Part shown: piece by piece, positions 32,867 through 38,220 of the stretch
Position numbering within the stretch: position 1 is the stretch's first letter
Layout of the letters: the number at the start of each line of letters is the position of its first letter
Source of the DNA: Niastella vici
Lineage (GTDB): Bacteria; Bacteroidota; Bacteroidia; Chitinophagales; Chitinophagaceae
Length of the DNA stretch: 38,220 bases
Reading direction: 5' to 3'
Assembly (NCBI RefSeq): GCF_002077945.1
Contig: NZ_LVYD01000086.1
Span: forward strand, 1 to 38,220
Program-made: the position numbers and the translations under genes
Notes under the pieces: model-generated
The model's database searches: none
The model's input: only the letters and a program-made list of their open reading frames with translations
Told to the model about the DNA's origin: nothing

Positions 32867-33658
32867 GTGTTTAAATTCATTACCGGAAAACCATTGTGGG
32901 CGAATATCCTGTTGGGTATTGGCATTTTGCTTGTATTGTTTTTTATTTTCTTTCAGTCATTATCCTGGATCACCCGCCACGATAAATCCCTGGCCGTGCC
33001 GGCTGTAACCGGCAAATCGTATGAGGAAGCCAAAAAAATACTGGAAGCGCAGGGATTTGAGGTAGAAATTCAGGACACGGTATTCAACGATACTGCAGCG
33101 CTGTTATCGGTAGTTAAGCAATTTCCCAATGCGGAAACAACAGTAAAGATGGGGCGCGTGGTTTATCTTTCTATAAACCGCGATGCCGCGCCTGATATTG
33201 ACATGCCTAACCTGGTGGGGCAAAGTTTTCGCGCTGCCCAGATTACCATGCAGCAACAGAAGTTGAAGCTGGAAGACACTATTTATAGACCCGACCCATC
33301 TCGCTTTGTGCTTGAGCAGCAATACAAAGGCCAGCCTATTAAACCAGGTACCAAAATACCGATGGGTAGCGGCATTACGCTGGTAATTGGGCTTGGAATG
33401 GGCACTGAAGAAATTGAAGTACCCGATTTGATCGGTCTTACGTTGGATGAAGCTAAAGCTGCCCTGGGAGAAAGCGGATTGAATATAGGCACCGTGCTGC
33501 CAGCAGGTTCCGATGGTAACCAGTATGTATACAGGCAGGAGCCGGCTCATTTAATGCCTACGGGTAATGTACGGCGCATTAAAGAGGGACAGGTCATTGA
33601 TCTTTTTGTACAGGGCGATAAGCCAGTGCGGAAAGATAGTACAGGTGCGCAGCCGTAA
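32867..33658 (+). CDS. PASTA-domain membrane protein B
   Basis: A 263-residue protein starting with GTG at 32867, giving 'MFKFITGKPLWANILLGIG'. One membrane helix (about 11-34) and three PASTA domains ('VPAVTGKSYEEAKKILEAQG', 'DMPNLVGQSFRAAQITMQQ', 'EVPDLIGLTLDEAKAALGES'). It aligns over its whole length with PASTA A, with more than half of the residues identical by eye, so it is a tandem duplicate. It lacks the extra N-terminal basic tail of A. The function is likely in peptidoglycan sensing or binding. Confidence 0.9.
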   Translation: MFKFITGKPLWANILLGIGILLVLFFIFFQSLSWITRHDKSLAVPAVTGKSYEEAKKILEAQGFEVEIQDTVFNDTAALLSVVKQFPNAETTVKMGRVVYLSINRDAAPDIDMPNLVGQSFRAAQITMQQQKLKLEDTIYRPDPSRFVLEQQYKGQPIKPGTKIPMGSGITLVIGLGMGTEEIEVPDLIGLTLDEAKAALGESGLNIGTVLPAGSDGNQYVYRQEPAHLMPTGNVRRIKEGQVIDLFVQGDKPVRKDSTGAQP

Positions 33659-33686
33659 GGATCAGAACATTAGTTTTATCAATAAG

Positions 33687-33718
33687 AAAAGCCCTACCGA
33701 TGCATCGGTAGGGCTTTT
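33687..33718. terminator. Palindromic bidirectional terminator
   Basis: A perfect 32-bp palindrome: AAAAGCCCTACCGATG (33687-33702) and CATCGGTAGGGCTTTT (33703-33718). A-run and T-run flank the stem on both strands, serving PASTA B and the TonB receptor. It shares the core CCGATGCATCGG with 23703. Confidence 0.92.
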
Positions 33719-33736
33719 ACATTAGGTTCTTTTTAG

Positions 33737-36166
33737 TTACAACTTCACATTCAACCCGATCATAAAATTGGTGCCCGCCATGGGGTAATAAAAGTTTTCG
33801 GTGATCACTTTTCCGTCATACTGGTAGCTGTAAGTATAACCATTGGGCTCATACTTTTTATTGAACACATTGTTTACCTGAACTATGAAGGTGCTTTCTT
33901 TAAACAATGTTTTCCGCAACGTATAACTTATGCGGGCATCCTGCACATAATATGGATCGAGGCTTCTGTTTTTATTGGAGGTATTATCGAGGTACTGACG
34001 GCCGGCATATTTCGCAGGCAAACTGATCTCAACATTATTACAGGGAATTATATTCAATATACCCGAAGCAATGATAGCAGGTGAAAAAGCAATGTCGGTA
34101 TTGCCATGGGGAATGGCTTTTTGTGCGCTGCTGTCGTAATTATCATAATATTCAGTAAAGTTTTTGATCTGGTTTTTGCTAAGCGTAATATTACCGGCAG
34201 CATTGAGCCATTGAGTGAACCGGATAGCTCCCTGCAATTCTATACCAAGCCGGTAACTGTTAGGAACGTTTGTGCGGGTATAGGCGCCCACATCATTGAT
34301 CTTGCCCGATAATACCAGTTGATCTTTATACTGCATATAATAAAGCGTGGCGCCCCAACTGTAATCACTGTTTTTCTCTTCCACGCCCAACTCAAAATCA
34401 TGCAATTTTTCAGCCTTTGGTTGTTGGTTGATGCCTGCTTCAAAATCATCGCGGTTGGGTTCTTTCTTCCCTTGCGAATAAGAAGCGTATATCTGGTAAT
34501 TGTTTTTGGCGTAAACAAAACCTGCTTTTGGATTAAAGAAATCCCAGGTGTTATGCAGCTTTAAAGCAGGGTTGTCTTTAAACCCGCCAATGTAATACAG
34601 TACGCGGCGGTATTGCAGATCAACAAATGCCTGCAGGTTATCTGCTATCTTCACCTGGTATTTGGCATAGGCATTCACATCTGTTTTATAAGCATCTTTA
34701 TTATACCAGCGGTAATTGTTGGGAATTCCACCCATAGCCGACCAAATCACATTGCCATAATGTTTGCCATCATACCGGTTCCAACCACCGCCTACGATGA
34801 GTTGATTTGTGTTGTCTTTGTATTGAATAGAAAATACCTGGCCGTAAAAATAATTATCCAGCCATTGCTGTTGAACCAGGTCGGTTGAACGGATGGTGTC
34901 GGAGCCGGTCACCAAATCGTTCAACCCATAATCGGCATATGATCTTACCGGTTTATATTCTTCATAATAACCCTTTCCGCGTGATAAAAAGAACGCGGTA
35001 TTAACAGCCAGCCTGCCATTGAGATCGTGATTGATGAATAACTGATAATGGTCTTGCTGATAATTATCGGTTTGATTGCCGTACGTGAAATAATTATATT
35101 TTCTGGGGTCGCTTTTAAACAGGTTTAATGAATCCTGCTGTGTGTAATATAATGGACCGAGGTTGTTATAATAATGAGCAAGCAGGGCCGAATCATTGTT
35201 CCTAAGTTTGGCTTCGGGAATACCGTTCCAGGCCTGGTATGTTTTTTCATTGCCCGAGAACACGTTCATGCGAATGGAGGTGTTCTTGTTTAAATAAGCG
35301 GCAGATAAATAAAATGATTTCAGGGTGCTGCTGGCGCGATCGATAAAACCATCGCTGGAAACTTTAGAGAGGCGGGCATCTATTGTAAAATGATCGGCGA
35401 TCAATCCGCTTCCGGCCTTCACCGTATTTTTCCAGGTATTGAAGGAACCGTAAGTATTATTTATTTCAGAATAAGGTGTGGTATTGGTTTCATTGGTGCT
35501 CAGGTTTATGGTAGCGCCAAAAGCAGCGGCGCCGTTTGAAGAAGTACCAACGCCCCGTTGCACCTGAATGCTGTTCACTGAAGAAGTGAAATCGGGCAGA
35601 TCGACAAAGAAAGTGCCCTGTGATTCAGCATCGTTATAGGGAATACCATTGAGCGTAACATTGATACGCGTGGCATCGCTGCCCCGGATGCGGATGCCGG
35701 TATAGCCAACCCCATTACCCGCATCGGAGTTCACAACAACCGATGGCGTTTGATTCAGGATAAAGGGCAGGTCCTGACCCAGGTTCAGCTTTTCGATCTC
35801 TTTTTTTGAAAGATTGTTTTTGGTGAAAGGCGCCTTATCATCGGCACGGGTCGCTTTAATTTCAACAGGTTGTAAAAATAGGTTCAACCGGTTCAATTTG
35901 ATGTCAATGGTATTACCTGATGCAACGGGCTGGTCGGCCGATTGAAAACCTATTGAAGTAATATGAAGAGTATAATTACCCGGTTTAACTTTTTTGAATT
36001 CGAATACTCCCTTGTCGTTGGTAAGTGTCGACAATCCATTACTCAATTCTACGGTGGCGGAGGCAATAGGAGTTGAGGATGCCGCATCTGTTATTTTGCC
36101 ACTGATCTGAGCAGTGAGGCAATGAGTGAATAACAGGTAGCAAATCCCCAAAATCATTTTTTTCAT
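33737..36166 (-). CDS. TonB-dependent outer-membrane receptor (probable thiamine)
   Basis: An 809-residue receptor. Signal peptide about 1-19 ('CLTAQ'), a carboxypeptidase-regulatory-like domain (about 20-95; 'GKITDAASSTPIASATVELSN' region), a plug domain (about 110-225; 'LPFILNQTPSVVVNSDAGNG', 'IRIRGSDATRINVTLNGIPY' region, 'VQRGVGTSSNGAAAFG'), and a 22-strand barrel to the end. It moves a ligand across the outer membrane with TonB energy. A TPP riboswitch in its leader makes thiamine or a precursor the probable ligand. No inner-membrane thiamine permease gene is adjacent. The C-terminus is complete. Confidence 0.92.
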   Translation of the reverse strand: MKKMILGICYLLFTHCLTAQISGKITDAASSTPIASATVELSNGLSTLTNDKGVFEFKKVKPGNYTLHITSIGFQSADQPVASGNTIDIKLNRLNLFLQPVEIKATRADDKAPFTKNNLSKKEIEKLNLGQDLPFILNQTPSVVVNSDAGNGVGYTGIRIRGSDATRINVTLNGIPYNDAESQGTFFVDLPDFTSSVNSIQVQRGVGTSSNGAAAFGATINLSTNETNTTPYSEINNTYGSFNTWKNTVKAGSGLIADHFTIDARLSKVSSDGFIDRASSTLKSFYLSAAYLNKNTSIRMNVFSGNEKTYQAWNGIPEAKLRNNDSALLAHYYNNLGPLYYTQQDSLNLFKSDPRKYNYFTYGNQTDNYQQDHYQLFINHDLNGRLAVNTAFFLSRGKGYYEEYKPVRSYADYGLNDLVTGSDTIRSTDLVQQQWLDNYFYGQVFSIQYKDNTNQLIVGGGWNRYDGKHYGNVIWSAMGGIPNNYRWYNKDAYKTDVNAYAKYQVKIADNLQAFVDLQYRRVLYYIGGFKDNPALKLHNTWDFFNPKAGFVYAKNNYQIYASYSQGKKEPNRDDFEAGINQQPKAEKLHDFELGVEEKNSDYSWGATLYYMQYKDQLVLSGKINDVGAYTRTNVPNSYRLGIELQGAIRFTQWLNAAGNITLSKNQIKNFTEYYDNYDSSAQKAIPHGNTDIAFSPAIIASGILNIIPCNNVEISLPAKYAGRQYLDNTSNKNRSLDPYYVQDARISYTLRKTLFKESTFIVQVNNVFNKKYEPNGYTYSYQYDGKVITENFYYPMAGTNFMIGLNVKL

Positions 36167-36237
36167 GTAAGACTGTTTTGTTGAAAAAATGGTTTTTGAG
36201 AAATGCTGCGAAAGTGAAGCGTAGGCGAATGATGGAA

Positions 36238-36328
36238 CTACCTTCCCTGCGCAGGCATTACCCTGATCAGGTTCTACGGGTATTATCTCAGCCGGCCCGC
36301 CAATGGCGGGAAAGCACCCCGGGGAATC
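36238..36328 (-). ncRNA. TPP riboswitch (THI element)
   Basis: Read on the minus strand, the conserved parts appear in order: GGGGTGC, a variable GC hairpin (CCCGCCATTGGCGGG), GGCTGAGATAATACCCG, GAACCTGATCAGGGTAATGC, and CGCAGGGAAGG. CTGAGA and the GAACCTGATC..GGTAATGCC...GCG..GGGA pattern are diagnostic of the thiamine pyrophosphate aptamer. It lies about 72 bases upstream of the TonB receptor start. No clear terminator hairpin follows, so control may be by translation. Confidence 0.96.
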
Positions 36329-36356
36329 TGAAATTCTCTGTTTTGAAAAGAGCCGA

Positions 36357-36364
36357 CAAAGATA
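36357..36364 (-). promoter_or_regulatory. -7 box upstream of the TPP riboswitch
   Basis: CAAAGATA on the plus strand reads TATCTTTG on the minus strand, a full match to TAnnTTTG. Transcription would start near 36350, just ahead of the aptamer. No TTG occurs at the ideal -33 spacing. Confidence 0.55.
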
Positions 36365-36424
36365 CGAACATTATTTTTTTAAGAATATTGTAACATATTG
36401 GCCTCCTGGCCCGTTCAACAGCAA

Positions 36425-37141
36425 ATGAGCAGTATGTTCAAGCGCCTGATAATACCTATGTTGTTATTAATCAACCTCATGGCTACTGGCCAGGAGAAGG
36501 TTTTTCATGATGCCAATGCCCAAAAGCGCCAGGCAGAGAATTTTCAGTCTATTAAGGTGGGGGATGGTATTGATCTGTATATAATGCAGGGAACTGAGGA
36601 AGGAGTAGTGGTAAGTGCTACGGAAATTGCCCATCGCGATAAAATGAGAACGGTGGTAGAAAATGGCGAGCTAAAGATCTACCTGGAAAAGGGTTGGAAC
36701 TGGCATAACAAAAAGCTGACTGCGTATGTGGCGGTAAAAACGCTTAATAAATTGCGGGCCTCGGGTGGTTCGGATATTATTATTCAGGGTGAATTAAAAA
36801 CTGATAAGCTGAACCTGGTATTAACAGGTGGCAGTGATTTTAAGGGACAAATAGCGGTTACAGATCTTACTATAAACCAGAGCGGCGGTTCTGATGTACA
36901 TGTTAAAGGCAATGCAGTGAATGTAAAAGTGGACGCAAATGGAGGCAGTGATTTCACCGGTTATGACTTAACCGCAGAATATGCGATCATTCAAGTCAGT
37001 GGCGGAAGCGATGCTTCTATAACAGTCACCAAAGAAATGGCAGCTGAAGCCAGTGGCGGCAGTGATGTGAATTATAAAGGCAATCCGGTGATGAAATATA
37101 AATCAGCCAGTGGTGGTGGCAGTGTTACAAAAAGAGGATAA
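36425..37141 (+). CDS. DUF2807 (head GIN domain) secreted protein
   Basis: A 238-residue protein from the ATG at 36425; a second Met at 36434 gives the same signal peptide ('MFKRLIIPMLLLINLMATGQ'), and the upstream TTG at 36398 is not preferred. The mature part is a DUF2807 beta-solenoid. Six GGSD turns ('ASGGSD', 'TGGSD', 'SGGSD', 'NGGSD' and two more 'SGGSD') recur about every 20 residues, with a final GGGS, marking the coils of a right-handed helix. DUF2807 proteins are exported and sometimes called auto-transporter adhesins, but the function is not known. It is convergent with the XRE gene. Confidence 0.88.
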   Translation: MSSMFKRLIIPMLLLINLMATGQEKVFHDANAQKRQAENFQSIKVGDGIDLYIMQGTEEGVVVSATEIAHRDKMRTVVENGELKIYLEKGWNWHNKKLTAYVAVKTLNKLRASGGSDIIIQGELKTDKLNLVLTGGSDFKGQIAVTDLTINQSGGSDVHVKGNAVNVKVDANGGSDFTGYDLTAEYAIIQVSGGSDASITVTKEMAAEASGGSDVNYKGNPVMKYKSASGGGSVTKRG

Positions 37142-37170
37142 ATATATTATTTATAAAATATATTACTTGT

Positions 37171-37437
37171 TTATACATCTTTAAAGAATTCTTCGGGTTT
37201 TATATCTAATCCATGTAACAGCTTCAGGAAAGTGCTTAAGTACATATCGCCCCCGGCTTCATAGCGGGTCATAGCGCTTCTTGAGATATTAATTTCGTAC
37301 GAAAAACTTTCCAGGGTTGTTCTTGCCAGTCGTTTATTCTTTAGTGTTTTCCCAATTTTATTTAGCATCTTCTCGGTTTCTGCAGCGGATAATTCCTGTG
37401 CTATAGGCCTGCGGGCCGTGGCTCTACGTTTTCGCAT
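37171..37437 (-). CDS. XRE-family DNA-binding regulator
   Basis: An 88-residue protein. The basic N-terminus 'MRKRRATARR' is followed by a five-helix XRE domain (about 25-86): 'IGKTLKNKRLARTTLESFSY', 'INISRSAMTRYEAGGDMYL', 'FLKLLHGLDIKPEEFF'. The helix-turn-helix is at about 42-62. Such small regulators sit beside TA systems, mobile elements or stand alone; here the adjacent region is gene-poor and partly degraded. Target and partner unknown. Confidence 0.85.
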   Translation of the reverse strand: MRKRRATARRPIAQELSAAETEKMLNKIGKTLKNKRLARTTLESFSYEINISRSAMTRYEAGGDMYLSTFLKLLHGLDIKPEEFFKDV

Positions 37438-37742
37438 GTACGCAATTAAGATAGGATTCCCTTATTTTAAAATACTTGAAAAGGGGCGCTAAGATATATG
37501 TCTTATAATAAATGTCCTTAAAAAAGTACAGGGAAGTAAAAAAATAGTAACTTCAATAATGGAAAGTATTGTTAAATAATAATTGAATTATTTAATATCA
37601 GTTATACCAGACTGTTTGCGGTAGTTTACCTTATCTCCACCCACAAAATCAATTTGCACAAAACACTATATCCCGGAAGGGCGAAGGGAAATTATTTTTC
37701 TCTCATGATGTTCGAAGTATAAAAGGAAAAGGCGATGAACGA

Positions 37743-37773
37743 CCTGTCCGCCAGCCGGCGGATGGGTTTTTTT
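37743..37773 (+). terminator. Orphan intrinsic terminator
   Basis: CCTGTCCGCC (37743-37752) and GGCGGATGGG (37757-37766) form a 10-bp stem with two G-T wobbles and a 4-base loop, followed by seven T. No plus-strand gene ends nearby, so it may be the remnant of a lost gene or mobile insert. The stretch 37438-37742 shows no gene that I can support. Confidence 0.75.
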
Positions 37774-37790
37774 GTTTTTGGTCAATTTAA

Positions 37791-37940
37791 TACTGGAATG
37801 TTCGCATAGGAGCCGAAATGCATAGAGATGCCGCTTTATACGCAGCCATGAATAATATTTCTCTTAATGATTTTGTAAAAACTGCGATTGATTTTGCTTT
37901 AATTAATAAGGAAGGGATCAATAAATTTCTTCATCGCTAA
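37791..37940 (+). pseudogene. Remnant of a HicB-like ribbon-helix-helix antitoxin
   Basis: In one frame from 37791 the sequence reads Tyr-Trp-Asn-Val-Arg-Ile-Gly-Ala-Glu, then from the ATG at 37818 'MHRDAALYAAMNNISLNDFV' and 'KTAIDFALINKEGINKFLHR' to a stop at 37940. The order of beta strand (NVRI), 'HRDAALYAA' helix and 'ISLNDFVKTAI' helix matches the C-terminal ribbon-helix-helix part of HicB antitoxins. An in-frame stop at 37788-37790 and a frame change just upstream (Gly-Gln-Phe-Asn at 37780-37791) suggest a broken gene. No HicA toxin is seen. Confidence 0.55.
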
Positions 37941-37980
37941 TAGTTTGTGATAGTAGTTGAAAATTTTATGGCATAAGTTC

Positions 37981-38220
37981 GCAACCTGTCTCGTCCATTG
38001 TTTTTTTGGCTGATAGCAGTCATTAACTTTATGATATAAGTTTGCAACTTAGGCCCCAATGTTCGCAACATTGACCCCAATGTTGCGAAGTTTCACCTCA
38101 ACCTTAAAAACTTTCCACAAGAAGTTGCGAACAAGCGCCCCATCATTTGTAACAAGTGTCCCATCGTTTGCAACAAGTGCCCCATCGATTACAACAAGGG
38201 TCCCATCGTTTGCAACAAGT
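37981..38220. repeat. 21-bp tandem repeat array, continues past window end
   Basis: From 38127 the units are close copies: GCGAACAAGCGCCCCATCATT, TGTAACAAGTGTCCCATCGTT, TGCAACAAGTGCCCCATCGAT and TACAACAAGGGTCCCATCGTT by position (38127, 38148, 38169, 38190), then a partial unit. More diverged units in the same 21-base phase occur at 38044, 38065 and 38085, and a 63-bp (three-unit) related segment starts at 37981. The minus strand is open in one frame from 38219 to a stop at 38051-38049 and reads heptapeptides of the type LVANDGT. Whether the array is coding or a noncoding minisatellite cannot be decided here. Confidence 0.75.

Noticed and set aside
37981..38220. CRISPR array
   Set aside because: The 21-bp units are directly adjacent without unique spacers and are diverged, so it is a tandem repeat and not a CRISPR.
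1..38220. tRNA or rRNA genes
   Set aside because: I read the intergenic regions for cloverleaf arms, the T-loop consensus and rRNA cores and found none convincing; a covariance scan could confirm this.

Overview
The window looks like chromosomal DNA of a Bacteroidota bacterium, most likely order Chitinophagales (Niastella/Chitinophaga-like). The placement rests on several signs: promoters of the TTG-N19-TAnnTTTG type, genes without clear Shine-Dalgarno sequences, a type IX secretion sorting domain, a TonB receptor with an N-terminal carboxypeptidase-regulatory-like domain, DUF1573 and DUF2807 proteins, and a fused E1 alpha/beta 2-oxoacid dehydrogenase. This is inference from gene content; no database was searched. 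Most of the window is ordinary housekeeping sequence. The accessory-looking parts are a few intergenic regions and the right end.

Layout. Bases 50-976: two tandem DUF1573 secreted proteins. 1200-4870: fused 2-oxoacid dehydrogenase E1, a PhzF-like enzyme and a small membrane protein. 4881-7983 (minus): DCC thiol oxidoreductase, YebC, APC amino-acid permease. 8187-13012 (plus): SDF symporter with an unusual extracytoplasmic insertion, DedA with an extra secreted domain, MFS transporter, GT9 glycosyltransferase. 13063-18243 (minus): PEGA lipoprotein, ECF42-type sigma factor with its DGPF/YCII partner, T9SS cargo protein, malate dehydrogenase, thioredoxin-like protein. 18574-20908: BlaI-type repressor and M56 antirepressor, preceded by two perfect operator-like dyads. 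21069-23691: efp, accB, accC. 23733-25388 (minus): Spy-like small protein and IspH. 25643-30222: GH13 amylase, Do-type protease, LuxC-type acyl-CoA reductase, dicluster ferredoxin. 30539-33658: D-Ala-D-Ala ligase and two paralogous PASTA membrane proteins flanking a rhodanese. 33737-36328 (minus): TonB receptor under a TPP riboswitch. 36425-37437: DUF2807 protein and an XRE regulator. 37438-38220: a gene-poor end with an orphan terminator, a broken HicB-like antitoxin remnant and a 21-bp tandem repeat that runs off the window.

How the parts connect. AccB/AccC start fatty-acid synthesis, LuxC-type reductase may use acyl-CoA, and the fused E1 probably makes branched acyl-CoA primers or acetyl/acyl-CoA. 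Ddl, the PASTA proteins, DedA and GT9 point to envelope building. YebC and EF-P both act on ribosomes that stall at proline runs, and the BlaR1-like protein just upstream of efp carries a five-proline run. The most interesting points are an EF-P whose tip residue is Arg32 in a non-PGKG loop, an Ig/cadherin-like domain inserted in an SDF transporter, the TPP riboswitch in front of an outer-membrane receptor, and the repeat/HicB-remnant region at the right end.
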